Assembly (NCBI RefSeq): GCF_014851815.1
Contig: NZ_JACVAJ010000002.1
Span: 186,001 to 250,000 of the forward strand
DNA length: 64,000 bases
Reading direction: 5' to 3'
DNA from: Pseudoxanthomonas sp. PXM01
GTDB taxonomy: Bacteria; Pseudomonadota; Gammaproteobacteria; Xanthomonadales; Xanthomonadaceae
The stretch's first letter is position 1, and each line of letters opens with the position of its first letter. A program made the translations under genes and the position numbers. Positions 17,071 through 25,704 of this stretch are shown in pieces. The notes beneath the pieces are model-generated. The model did not search any database, was not told the origin of the DNA, and saw only the letters and a list, made by a program, of their open reading frames with translations.

Positions 17071-18231
17071 TTACTGCTTGACGGCCCAGTAGACGTCGAA
17101 CTTGCCGTCTTCCAGGAACGCGCCATCGACGCCGGACTTCCAGGACTCGTACGGACGGTCGACGACTTCGTGACCGGCGGTGACCGCCCAGGCACGCAGT
17201 GCATTGCGCTGGTTGTCCAACTGCGACATGTAACCCGTGTAGCTGCCGTAGGCCGACTTGCGGGCCTGCGTACGGACGTACTCCACCGGCGCACCGGACG
17301 GGATGGTGACCTTCAGTTCACCCGTGGAGGCGACCGGCGCCGACGGCGGCGTGACCGGAGCGGCACCCTCGGCGGCGGCGTCGGCCTTCGGCGCGGCGCT
17401 GCCCTTGCGGACCGGCTGGGCGACATCGAAGGCGTACTTCTCGGTGCCGAAGTCGGTGGTGATGATGCGCAGCGGGCCGGCGGCGACCAGGCCGTTGGCG
17501 TCCATCACGCGCTTGATCCATTCCTGGTTCGACTTGATCGAGCCCTTGATGGCGTCGTTGTTGCGGTCGATGTTGCCGGCGTTGACGACCAGCAGGTCCT
17601 CGGCGGGCACGTCGACGATCTTGAGGTCGCTCAGCGTGCTGCCCGCTTCGCGGTAATCGATGTTCGGCACGGTGGCGAGCATGTTGCTCAGCTTGCCCAG
17701 GCCGGCCTTGACGGCGTCGCCGACGTGGCGGCTGACGTACATGCCGGCATAACGGCCGATCAGGTTGAAGCCGTACGAGACCTCATAGCTCTGCGTGACC
17801 TTGACGTTGCGGTTGTTTTTGCCGCTCGGCTCCAGCGCGAAGGTGCTGCGCTTGTCGGTGCCCATGCGCTTGTCGACGATCGAGTAGACGATCTTGCCCG
17901 GGCCGCCGGTCGGCGCGGGGCGCTCGCTCTCGGTGATTTCCCAGCTGCCCTGTCCCCAGGCCGCGTTGGCGGAATTGAAGTCCACCTTGGCGCCGACACC
18001 CGTGTTGTCTTCGCCGCCGGAGTAGCTCAGCTCGTTGGCCGCGCTCGGAATCAGCGGATTCCAGTCCTTCAGACGACGCACGTTGTTCAGCGTGTCGAAC
18101 ACGATGGTCATGCGACGGTTGGTCTCGATGCTTTCCTGCAGCTGGCGCGAGGACGGCAGGACCAGGCCGATCACCAGAAACAGCGCCAGAACCAGCGCCA
18201 ACGCAATCACGAACTCGATCAAACGGGTCAT
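17071..18231 (-). CDS. Membrane-anchored SRPBCC protein with effector-binding-like C-terminus
   Basis: This 386-residue protein has one N-terminal membrane helix (about 5-25). An SRPBCC/polyketide-cyclase-like domain (about 35-185) includes LKDWNPLIP and WGQGSWEITESE. A C-terminal half (about 205-386) has GyrI/AraC-effector-like features such as WIKRVMDANGL and AGHEVVDRPYESW. A Pro/Ala-rich linker divides the halves. These folds bind small hydrophobic ligands; the ligand is unknown. It is a stand-alone gene with its own terminator. Confidence 0.8.
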   Translation of the reverse strand: MTRLIEFVIALALVLALFLVIGLVLPSSRQLQESIETNRRMTIVFDTLNNVRRLKDWNPLIPSAANELSYSGGEDNTGVGAKVDFNSANAAWGQGSWEITESERPAPTGGPGKIVYSIVDKRMGTDKRSTFALEPSGKNNRNVKVTQSYEVSYGFNLIGRYAGMYVSRHVGDAVKAGLGKLSNMLATVPNIDYREAGSTLSDLKIVDVPAEDLLVVNAGNIDRNNDAIKGSIKSNQEWIKRVMDANGLVAAGPLRIITTDFGTEKYAFDVAQPVRKGSAAPKADAAAEGAAPVTPPSAPVASTGELKVTIPSGAPVEYVRTQARKSAYGSYTGYMSQLDNQRNALRAWAVTAGHEVVDRPYESWKSGVDGAFLEDGKFDVYWAVKQ

Positions 18232-18421
18232 TCAGGAGTCTCCGGGGGCCGGTGCCTCGGCCGTGAAAAAAATGCACCGCGCATCCTAGCAGGGTTGCAG
18301 GGCTTCGGGCAGCCCATCTGACACCGGTTGGCCGCCCCTCTCCGGGACGTACGCGGGCGCATGCCGAGTTGCCGCTGGAAGCCCTGTTGCGCTGCAACGG
18401 CGGGCGTTTCCGCCATCCGGC

Positions 18422-18445
18422 CGGGGGCCTTCGCTACGGCCCCCG
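18422..18445 (-). terminator. Possible stem-loop downstream of the response regulator
   Basis: An 8-bp inverted repeat (CGGGGGCC, eight-base loop, GGCCCCCG) lies 38 bases after the response-regulator stop on the minus strand. There is no T-run. I see nothing else in the 18232-18483 gap. Confidence 0.35.
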
Positions 18446-18483
18446 CGTCGCACGGCGCACCTCGTCGGGCGGGTGTATTCGCC

Positions 18484-19125
18484 TCAGACCAGCTGCAGCT
18501 CGAAGGCCTTCAGCACTGCCCGGGTGCGATCGCGCACGCCGAGCTTGGAGAGGATGTTGGAGACGTGGTTCTTGATGGTGCCTTCGGCCACGCCCAGCGA
18601 GTTGGCGATCTCCTTGTTGGAAAAGCCGCTGGCCATCAGGCGGAGGATCTCGGTCTCGCGGTCGGTCAGCGGGTCCGGCCGGTCCAGGCTGACGAACTCG
18701 TTGCGCATGTGTTCGAGCCCGGACAGCAGGCGCTGGGTGACGGCCGGCTGCACCAGCGAACCACCGTCGGCCACCGTGCGGATCGCGCCGACCAGCTGTT
18801 CCAGCGAGACATCCTTCAGCAGATACCCCTTCGCGCCCGCCTTCAGCCCGGCCAGGACCAGTTGGTCGTCGTCGAAGGTGGTCAGGATGATGGTGGGCGG
18901 CAACTGGCCCGCGCGCGCCAGCGCCTGCAGGGCCTCCAGGCCCGACATCACCGGCATGCGCATGTCCATCAGCACCACGTCGGGCTTGACCTGCGGGACC
19001 AGGTCCACGGCCTGCTTGCCGTCGGCGGCCTCGGCCACGACCTCGATGCCATCGTCCAGCGCCAGCAGGGAGCGGATGCCCTGGCGCACCAGGGTTTGAT
19101 CGTCGACCAGACAGACACGGATCAC
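18484..19125 (-). CDS. LuxR/NarL-family response regulator
   Basis: This 213-residue protein has a receiver domain (about 1-120), with acidic pair DD near residue 8, phospho-acceptor in VVLMDMRMP (about residue 54) and Lys in GAKGYLLKD. A LuxR-type helix-turn-helix follows (about 150-213; LTDRETEILRLMASGFSNKE and GTIKNHVSNILSKL). It starts at a GTG (19125) with GGAGG six bases before it. Its start overlaps the stop of the sensor kinase by four bases, so the pair is one two-component system. The target genes are not evident here. Confidence 0.93.
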   Translation of the reverse strand: MIRVCLVDDQTLVRQGIRSLLALDDGIEVVAEAADGKQAVDLVPQVKPDVVLMDMRMPVMSGLEALQALARAGQLPPTIILTTFDDDQLVLAGLKAGAKGYLLKDVSLEQLVGAIRTVADGGSLVQPAVTQRLLSGLEHMRNEFVSLDRPDPLTDRETEILRLMASGFSNKEIANSLGVAEGTIKNHVSNILSKLGVRDRTRAVLKAFELQLV

Positions 19126-20366
19126 GGGGTTCCTCCGGAGCTGAGCTCGGGTGTGGGTTCGGGTACGGGTTGGGGAGCGGAAAGGGGCGCGAGCGCGGGC
19201 GTCTCGGTCACGGGCAGGGCGATATGCAGGCAGAAGCCGCGCCCCGGCTGCGTTTCGATACGCAGTTCGCCGCCGTACTGGGCCAGGCGCTCGCGCATGC
19301 CGGTCAGACCGTTGCCGGCCACCACCTGCTGGCTGCCGGCACCGTCGTCGCGGGCGTCGATCAGGATCCGGGCGCCGTCGCGCCGGCAGTGCAGCCAGAG
19401 GTGCCGGGCACCGGCATGACGCACGGCGTTGGTGATGATCTCCTGGGTACAACGGAGCAACACGTGGGCGCGGTGCGGATCCTCGAGGGTCAGCGGCTCT
19501 TCGATGTCCATATGGATGGCCAGCGACGGCACCTTCTCGGCCAACGGCAACAGGGCGGCCCCCAGGTCGATCGCCCCACTGTCGCGCAGCTGGCTGACCG
19601 CCTCGCGCACGTCGGTCAGCAACAGACGGGCCAGCGTATGCGCCTGGCGCACGTGTTCCTGCGCACGCCCTTCCGTCATGTGGCCGGCCACTTCCAGGTT
19701 CAGACTGAGCGCGGTCAGGTGGTGGCCCAGCAGGTCGTGCAACTCGCGCGAAATGCGGGTGCGCTCGTTGACGCGGGCACTTTCGGCCAGCAGCACCCGC
19801 GTGGCGCGAAGCTCCGCGTTGAGCCGGCGCTGCTCCTCGCGCGCCTGGGCCTGCTGGCGCGCCACGTAGGTGGTGATGAGCACAAAGGCGGCGAAGCCCA
19901 CGTAGAACATCGACTGGAAGAGCGCCTCCCAGAAATTGAAGTCGTCTCGCGCCATGAACGATGGCACCAGCAACACGTGCGCCGCGAGCAGCCAGGCCAC
20001 CGCGAAGCGCAGTTCCAGCAGCCAGGGCAGCACGCCGGCCATGATCAGCAGCAGCACCGCGCCCAGGCCGGTCTGCGTATAGAAGCCCACGCCGATCGCG
20101 GTGGCCGTCAGCACCATCGCCAGCGGCACGTTCCAGGCCACCGGCAGGCCGTCGCGCCGTCCGTCCAGGGCGCGCGTGGCGAGCCAGTAGACGCCGCCGA
20201 AGCTGAAATAGCACAGGGCCGTCAGCGGCAGGTTCACGCCCTGCCCGTCGGTTCCGCTTGACGGCGGCAGCACCCACACGTTCAGGATGATGGGAATTCC
20301 CACCAGGGCCCACGTATAGAGCCCGGCGGCGCGCAGCAGGCGGGTATGGCTGAGTCGTCCCAACAT
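19122..20366 (-). CDS. Sensor histidine kinase, DesK/NarX-type (HisKA_3)
   Basis: This 414-residue protein has about five or six membrane segments in the first 175 residues and no large periplasmic domain. A coiled-coil linker is followed by dimerisation/phospho-acceptor ERTRISRELHDLLGHHL (His near residue 211) and the ATPase domain (NAVRHAGARHLW, DDGAGSQQV, NGLTGMRERL). Kinases of this layout, such as DesK, often sense membrane state; the signal here is unknown. The tail is Pro/Glu-rich. It partners with the overlapping response regulator. Confidence 0.92.
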   Translation of the reverse strand: MLGRLSHTRLLRAAGLYTWALVGIPIILNVWVLPPSSGTDGQGVNLPLTALCYFSFGGVYWLATRALDGRRDGLPVAWNVPLAMVLTATAIGVGFYTQTGLGAVLLLIMAGVLPWLLELRFAVAWLLAAHVLLVPSFMARDDFNFWEALFQSMFYVGFAAFVLITTYVARQQAQAREEQRRLNAELRATRVLLAESARVNERTRISRELHDLLGHHLTALSLNLEVAGHMTEGRAQEHVRQAHTLARLLLTDVREAVSQLRDSGAIDLGAALLPLAEKVPSLAIHMDIEEPLTLEDPHRAHVLLRCTQEIITNAVRHAGARHLWLHCRRDGARILIDARDDGAGSQQVVAGNGLTGMRERLAQYGGELRIETQPGRGFCLHIALPVTETPALAPLSAPQPVPEPTPELSSGGTP

Positions 20367-20545
20367 CCGGGCATCTTAGGCGGAATCGTCCGGATCCATG
20401 GCCCAACTAAAGTCATGCCGGCGTTGAAGCAAGGGACGGCCGGGTTCATCCCCGGCTCACCCGCGCCTCACCGGTCGCGGCAGCGCCATGCGATAATCCG
20501 CCCTCGGCCACGCGCCGCCCTGCAAGACCCGTTCGGAGTCAGGTA

Positions 20546-21142
20546 ATGTCGATTGTCATCCGCGACGTGCGCGAGCACGAGCTGGATTCCGTCCTAGCCC
20601 TCAACAACAATGCCGGCCTGGCCATCCTGCCGCTGGATTCGGCCAAGGTCCGCCGCTTCTACGAGACGGCCGAATACTTCCGCGTCGCCGAGCGCGACGG
20701 CAACCTCGCCGGTTTCCTCGTCGGCTTCGGCTCCGGCACCGCGCACGACAGCAGCAACTTCGCCTGGTTCCGCGAACGCTACCCGCAGTTCTTCTACATC
20801 GACCGCATCGTCGTGGCCAGTCGCCGCCGCGGCGGCGGTGTGGGCCGTGCGTTTTACGCCGATGTGCAGAGCTTCGCCGAGCTGCGCTATCCGCACCTGG
20901 CTTGCGAAGTCTTCCTCGACCACGGCGCCGACCCGGCCCTGCTGTTCCACGGCAGCTTCGGTTTCCGCGAAGTGGGCCAGAACGTCATGGCCGAGGCGGA
21001 AGTCCGCGCCAGCATGCTGATGAAGGAACTCTGCAGCTATCCGTGGGTACGCGACACCTACGGGGATGCCCTGCCCGACCTCGCGTGGACCCGCACCCGC
21101 CTGCTGGCCGACGCCAGCGCACAACGGCCGACCGGTACATGA
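20546..21142 (+). CDS. GNAT family N-acetyltransferase
   Basis: This 198-residue protein has the GNAT fold: an N-terminal strand-helix (IVIRDVREHELDSVLALNN), acceptor strand FFYIDRIVVA, the acetyl-CoA loop SRRRGGGVGRAFY and C-terminal HGSFGFREVGQ. The acceptor substrate is unknown. Its stop overlaps the minC start (ATGA). This ties the acetyltransferase to the division-site genes at the level of translation, though the link may be only positional. GATAAT at 20492-20497 is a possible -10. Confidence 0.88.
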   Translation: MSIVIRDVREHELDSVLALNNNAGLAILPLDSAKVRRFYETAEYFRVAERDGNLAGFLVGFGSGTAHDSSNFAWFRERYPQFFYIDRIVVASRRRGGGVGRAFYADVQSFAELRYPHLACEVFLDHGADPALLFHGSFGFREVGQNVMAEAEVRASMLMKELCSYPWVRDTYGDALPDLAWTRTRLLADASAQRPTGT

Positions 21143-21912
21143 GCGTGACCCGGGCTTCCATGGACTACGAGCAGGCCGGCGAACTGAAGATCGGCCAGGT
21201 CGGTATCGCCAACCTCCGCATCCGCACCCTCGACGTCGACCAGCTGATCCGGGAGATGCGCGAACGCGTCGAGCGCGCGCCCAAGCTGTTCGGCCGCGCG
21301 GCGGTGATCGTCGATTTCGGCGGCCTGACCCGTCTGCCCGATGCGGACACCGCGCGCGCCCTGATCGACGGCCTGCGCGGCGCAGGCGTCATCCCGGTCG
21401 CGCTGGCCTACGGCACCCGCGAAACCGAAACGCTGTCCGAACAGCTCGGATTGCCGCTGCTGGCCAAGTTCCGCGCCCAGTACGAGCCGGTGGCCACGTC
21501 CGCACCCGCGCCTTCGCGCGCGGCGCCGGAACCCGCCCCGGCCAAGGCGCCCGTCGCGCCGGTCGCGAAAACGGCGGAGACGAAACCCGGGCTGGTGCAG
21601 AAGACCCCCGTGCGTTCGGGCCAGCAACTGTATGCCGAGAACCGCGACCTGACCGTGCTGAGCACCGTGGGCGCCGGCGCCGAAGTCATTTCCGATGGCT
21701 CCATCCACATCTACGGCCCCCTGCGAGGCCGCGCCCTCGCCGGCGCGCGCGGCAATGCCGACGCCCGCATCTTCTGCCGTGAATTCCATGCCGAACTGGT
21801 CGCCATCGCCGGCCACTACAAGGTGATGGAAGAAGTACCCAAGGAACTGCGTGGCAAGGCCGTGCAGATCTGGCTCGACCAGGACCAACTCAAGATCGTC
21901 GCGCAGGACTGA
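21139..21912 (+). CDS. minC: Septum site-determining protein MinC
   Basis: This 257-residue division inhibitor stops FtsZ rings forming at the poles. The N-terminal MinC_N domain (about 15-105) includes AVIVDFGGLTRLPD and VIPVALAYGT. It is joined by a long Ala/Pro linker (about 115-150) to the C-terminal beta-helix (about 155-250; VISDGSIHIYGPLRGRALAG, which binds MinD and forms copolymers). The ATG overlaps the stop of the GNAT gene by four bases. minD follows after 44 bases. Confidence 0.95.
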   Translation: MSVTRASMDYEQAGELKIGQVGIANLRIRTLDVDQLIREMRERVERAPKLFGRAAVIVDFGGLTRLPDADTARALIDGLRGAGVIPVALAYGTRETETLSEQLGLPLLAKFRAQYEPVATSAPAPSRAAPEPAPAKAPVAPVAKTAETKPGLVQKTPVRSGQQLYAENRDLTVLSTVGAGAEVISDGSIHIYGPLRGRALAGARGNADARIFCREFHAELVAIAGHYKVMEEVPKELRGKAVQIWLDQDQLKIVAQD

Positions 21913-21956
21913 CGCGCGGCGCCGACCGAACATAAGAACGACCAAGGAGAACACCG

Positions 21957-22766
21957 TTGGCTGAAATCATCGTAGTCACGTCCGGCAAGGGCGGCGTCGG
22001 CAAGACCACCACCAGCGCCAGCATCGCCTGCGGCCTGGCGCGCCGCGGCAAGAAGGTCGCGGTCATCGACTTCGACGTCGGCCTGCGCAACCTCGACCTC
22101 ATCATGGGCTGCGAGCGCCGCGTCGTGTACGACTTCGTCAACGTCACCCAGGGCGAGGCGACGCTGAAGCAGGCACTGATCAAGGACAAGCGCTTCGACA
22201 CGCTGTTCGTGCTGGCCGCTTCGCAGACGCGCGACAAGGATGCGCTGACCAAGGAAGGCGTGGAGAAGGTGCTGAAGGACCTGGACGCCGACGGCTTCGA
22301 TTACATCGTCTGCGACTCGCCGGCCGGCATCGAGAAAGGCGCGTTCCTGGCCATGTACTTCGCCGATACCGCCATCGTGGTGGTGAACCCGGAAGTCTCC
22401 AGCGTGCGCGACTCCGACCGCATCCTCGGCCTGCTGGACTCCAAGACCCGCAAGGCCGAGAACGGCGAATCGCTGAAGCCGCACCTGCTGCTCACCCGCT
22501 ACAGCCCGTCGCGGGTGGAAGGCGGCGAGATGCTGAGCATCAAGGACGTGGAAGAGGTGCTGGGGCTCAAGACGCTGGGCGTGATCCCGGAATCCGGCGA
22601 CGTGCTCAATGCCTCGAACAAGGGCGAGCCGGTGATCCTTGAACTGGAATCGCCCGCCGGCCAGGCATACGACGATGCCGTCGGCAGGCTGCTGGGCGAA
22701 GACCGCCCGCTGCGCTTCACCACCGTGGAGAAGAAAGGCTTCTTCAGCAAGTTGTTCGGAGCCTGA
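21957..22766 (+). CDS. minD: Septum site-determining ATPase MinD
   Basis: This 269-residue membrane-bound ATPase recruits MinC and oscillates under MinE. The deviant Walker [10 protein letters not shown] is at residues 10-18, [12 protein letters not shown] follows, and the C-terminal amphipathic membrane helix ends in [11 protein letters not shown]. The start is a TTG at 21957: AAGGAGA ends six bases before it, and no ATG or GTG lies at the conserved N-terminus. This rare start may limit MinD output. minE begins two bases after the stop. Confidence 0.96.
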   Translation: MAEIIVVTSGKGGVGKTTTSASIACGLARRGKKVAVIDFDVGLRNLDLIMGCERRVVYDFVNVTQGEATLKQALIKDKRFDTLFVLAASQTRDKDALTKEGVEKVLKDLDADGFDYIVCDSPAGIEKGAFLAMYFADTAIVVVNPEVSSVRDSDRILGLLDSKTRKAENGESLKPHLLLTRYSPSRVEGGEMLSIKDVEEVLGLKTLGVIPESGDVLNASNKGEPVILELESPAGQAYDDAVGRLLGEDRPLRFTTVEKKGFFSKLFGA

Positions 22767-22768
22767 GC

Positions 22769-23023
22769 ATGGGCATGTTCGATTTCCTCAAGCCGAAGAA
22801 AGAAACCGCCTCCATCGCCAAGGATCGACTGCGGATCATCGTCGCGCAGGAGCGCACCACCCGTGGCGCGCCCGATTACCTGCCGATGCTGCAGCGCGAG
22901 CTGCTGGAAGTGATCAAGAAGTACGTCAATGTCGATGCCGAAGCGGTCAACGTGAAGCTGATCAAGGAAGGCGAGCACGACGTGCTGGACATCTCGGTGT
23001 CGCTGCAGGAAGGCAGCGCCTGA
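22769..23023 (+). CDS. minE: Cell division topological specificity factor MinE
   Basis: This 84-residue protein drives MinD off the membrane so that MinC/MinD oscillate. The N-terminal FDFLKPKK segment and [14 protein letters not shown] form the membrane- and MinD-contact region. The C-terminal half ([28 protein letters not shown]) is the dimeric topological domain. Its length is typical. It starts two bases after the minD stop. Confidence 0.96.
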   Translation: MGMFDFLKPKKETASIAKDRLRIIVAQERTTRGAPDYLPMLQRELLEVIKKYVNVDAEAVNVKLIKEGEHDVLDISVSLQEGSA

Positions 23024-23029
23024 CCGCGG

Positions 23030-23050
23030 GGGCGGAGCCCCGCTCCGCCC
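23030..23050 (+). terminator. Stem-loop after minE
   Basis: A perfect 9-bp stem (GGGCGGAGC / GCTCCGCCC) with a three-base loop lies seven bases after the minE stop. Only two T residues follow, so it may stop transcription partly or stabilise the 3' end of the min mRNA. Confidence 0.55.
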
Positions 23051-23065
23051 TTGCACCGTTCGACC

Positions 23066-23551
23066 ATGGACGTCGTCGCAGACAGCGTCGAAGCCGAGGT
23101 GATGCGCGTCGACGCGCTGCCCTTTGCCGCGGCGGCGACCCTGCTGTCCCGTTACGGCCTGATGCTGCATCGCGTCGATGATGGCGCGTCCATCCCCGGC
23201 AGTTACTGGGGGGAACCCGAAGCTGGCGTCATCGCGCACAACGTCTATGTGCGCGGCGACACGCCCGTGCACTCGATGCTGCACGAAGCCTGCCACCTGA
23301 TCGTGCTGCCACCGGAACGGCGTGCGCAGGTACACACCGACGCCACCGACTCGGTGATCGAAGAAGACGCCACCTGCTGCCTGCAGATCATCCTGGCCGA
23401 CGACCTGCCGGGCGTGGGCCGTGGACGACTGATGACCGACATGGATGCGTGGGGGTACACGTATCGGCTTGGGTCGACGCAGGCGTGGTTCGAGCAGGAC
23501 GCCGAGGACGCGCGTACCTTCCTCAGGGAACGTGGCCTGCCCCACTGCTGA
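23066..23551 (+). CDS. Small HEXXH-containing putative metallopeptidase
   Basis: This 161-residue cytoplasmic protein contains SMLHEACHLIVLPPERR, which includes the zinc-peptidase motif HExxH (HEACH). An acidic downstream stretch (SVIEEDATCC) could give a third ligand. I do not recognise a named family, and peptidase activity is an inference. I use the ATG at 23066. A TTG at 23051 is in frame but falls right against the post-minE hairpin. Confidence 0.72.
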   Translation: MDVVADSVEAEVMRVDALPFAAAATLLSRYGLMLHRVDDGASIPGSYWGEPEAGVIAHNVYVRGDTPVHSMLHEACHLIVLPPERRAQVHTDATDSVIEEDATCCLQIILADDLPGVGRGRLMTDMDAWGYTYRLGSTQAWFEQDAEDARTFLRERGLPHC

Positions 23552-23652
23552 GGCCGCTCCGCTGCCGGAGGTCGCGCTGTCGCACTTGCACCCCCTGCCC
23601 CGCTCTCACTACCCTTCCGGTTCCTGCGCCCGCGCACCCTGAAGGACGTCCC

Positions 23653-25632
23653 GTGAAGCACCGCCACCTCCTGCTCGCCCTCGCCGTCGGCGCGAGTGTC
23701 GCCACGCTCGCCGCCTGCAAGAAGGACGAGCCTGCCGTCGATACGGCCGCTGCACCAGCCGCACCGAAGGGCGAGACCGCCGACCAGTTCATCGCGCGCG
23801 TCAACTACGAATTCAAGAAGATGTATCCGGAGCTGACCGCCGCGCAGTGGCTGTCGAGCACCTACATCAACGACGACAGCCAGCTGCTGGCGGCCAAGGG
23901 CAACGAGCGCTACCTGACCCAGCTCAACAGCTGGATCGAACAGGCGAAGAAGTTCGAAGGCCAGCAGATGTCGCCTGAAACGGCGCGCGCCATCCAGCTG
24001 CTGAAGCTGGCCACCGCGATGCCGGCACCGAAGGATCCCGCCAAGCTCGCCGAGCTGACCCAGATCGCCACCAGGATGGAAGGCACCTACGGTGCGGGCA
24101 GCTATTGCACCGGCGAAGGCGATGCGAAGAAGTGCCGCCAGCTCGGCGAACTGGAAGACGTGCTGCGCAGCAGCCGCGACTACGATGCGCAACTCGATGC
24201 GTGGCAGGGCTGGCACACCATCGCCCAGCCGATGCGCAAGGACTACACGCGCTTCGTCGAACTGGTGAACGAAGGCTCGAAGGAAATGGGCTTCGCCGAC
24301 GCCGGCGAAATGTGGCGCAGCGGCTACGACATGACCCCCGCCGAGATCGCCGCCGAGACCGACCGCCTGTGGGGCCAGGTCAAGCCGCTGTACGAGCAGC
24401 TGCACTGCTACACGCGCACCAAACTGCAGACCACCTACGGCGTGGAGAAGGGCCAGGTCAATGGCCTGCTGCCGGCGCACCTGATGGGCAACATGTGGCA
24501 GCAGGACTGGGGCAACCTGTGGGACGTGCTGGAGCCGTACAAGGGCGCCGGCGACCTCAACATCACCGCCGCACTGGAGAAGCAGTACCAGGCGGACTAC
24601 CAGGCCGCGCTGGCGAAGGCCGGCCCCGGCCCGAACACCGATACGCTGTTCAAGGCCGAACGCGACGCGCAGCTGCAGGTCGCCCGGCAGATGACCGAGC
24701 GCGCGCAGGACTTCTATACCAGCCTCGGCATGCCCAAGCTGCCCGAGAGCTACTGGTCGAAGACGCAGTTCATCAAGCCGATGGACCGCGACGTGGTCTG
24801 CCACGCCAGCGCATGGGACATGAACATGACCGGCGATGTGCGCACCAAGATGTGCATCAAGCCAAACGAGGAAGATTTCACCACCATCTACCACGAGCTG
24901 GGCCACGTCTATTACTACCTGGCCTACAACAAGCTGCCGCCGCTGTTCCAGACCGGTGCGCACGACGGCTTCCACGAGGCGATCGGCGACACGATGGTGC
25001 TGGCGATGACTCCGGACTACCTGAAGTCGATCGGCATGATCGATGCCACGACGCAAAGCAACGAAGCGCTGATCAACAACCAGATGCGCATGGCGCTGGC
25101 CAAGGTCTCGTTCATGCCGTTCGGCCTGATGATCGACCGCTGGCGCTGGGGCGTGTTCGACGGCAGCATCAAGCCGGCCGACTACAACAAGGCGTGGTGG
25201 GAACTGAAGGCGAAGTACCAGGGCGTGGCGCCGGCCACCGCGCGCGGCGAGGACTTCTTCGATCCGGGCGCGAAGTACCACGTGCCGGGCAACACGCCGT
25301 ATACGCGCTACTTCCTCTCGCACGTGCTGCAGTTCCAGTTCTACAAGGGCCTGTGCGATGCGGCCGGCTACAAGGGCCCGCTGTACAACTGCAGCTTCTA
25401 CGGCAACAAGGCGGCGGGCCAGAAGTTCTGGGCGATGCTCGAGAAGGGCGCCAGCCAGCCGTGGCAAGGCACGCTGAAGGAACTGACCGGCACCGAGAAG
25501 ATGGATGCCGGCGCGGTGCTGGAGTACTTCGCCCCGCTGCAGGACTGGCTGAAGCAGCAGAACGAGGGCCAGACCTGCGGCTGGCAGACGCCAGCGCCCG
25601 CGGCCGCCGCCGCAGCGCCCACGAAGTCGTAA
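23653..25632 (+). CDS. M2 family peptidyl-dipeptidase (ACE-like), lipoprotein
   Basis: This 659-residue exported enzyme resembles bacterial angiotensin-converting enzymes known from Xanthomonas. A lipoprotein-type signal ends in TLAAC (Cys near residue 23). The zinc motif is TTIYHELGHVYYY, with the third ligand in GFHEAIGD. M2 markers DRWRWGVFDG and PGNTPYTRYFLSHVLQFQFY follow. Such enzymes remove C-terminal dipeptides, here at the cell surface or in the periplasm. It starts at a GTG (23653). An Ala/Pro tail ends the protein. The next gene is also an exported peptidase. Confidence 0.94.
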   Translation: MKHRHLLLALAVGASVATLAACKKDEPAVDTAAAPAAPKGETADQFIARVNYEFKKMYPELTAAQWLSSTYINDDSQLLAAKGNERYLTQLNSWIEQAKKFEGQQMSPETARAIQLLKLATAMPAPKDPAKLAELTQIATRMEGTYGAGSYCTGEGDAKKCRQLGELEDVLRSSRDYDAQLDAWQGWHTIAQPMRKDYTRFVELVNEGSKEMGFADAGEMWRSGYDMTPAEIAAETDRLWGQVKPLYEQLHCYTRTKLQTTYGVEKGQVNGLLPAHLMGNMWQQDWGNLWDVLEPYKGAGDLNITAALEKQYQADYQAALAKAGPGPNTDTLFKAERDAQLQVARQMTERAQDFYTSLGMPKLPESYWSKTQFIKPMDRDVVCHASAWDMNMTGDVRTKMCIKPNEEDFTTIYHELGHVYYYLAYNKLPPLFQTGAHDGFHEAIGDTMVLAMTPDYLKSIGMIDATTQSNEALINNQMRMALAKVSFMPFGLMIDRWRWGVFDGSIKPADYNKAWWELKAKYQGVAPATARGEDFFDPGAKYHVPGNTPYTRYFLSHVLQFQFYKGLCDAAGYKGPLYNCSFYGNKAAGQKFWAMLEKGASQPWQGTLKELTGTEKMDAGAVLEYFAPLQDWLKQQNEGQTCGWQTPAPAAAAAAPTKS

Positions 25633-25704
25633 GCGAACGCGATGGGCGGGTCGATGACGGCCCGCCCTTCCCCGGCACCAGACCCTGGAAAGGACGTCCT
25701 ACCC

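Noticed and set aside
20346-20546. Open frame in the gap between the sensor kinase and GNAT genes
   Set aside because: It overlaps the kinase start and the promoter region of the GNAT gene and has low-complexity composition with no ribosome site.
23051-23065. Upstream TTG start for the HEXXH protein
   Set aside because: It abuts the hairpin after minE and has no ribosome site; the ATG at 23066 is better.
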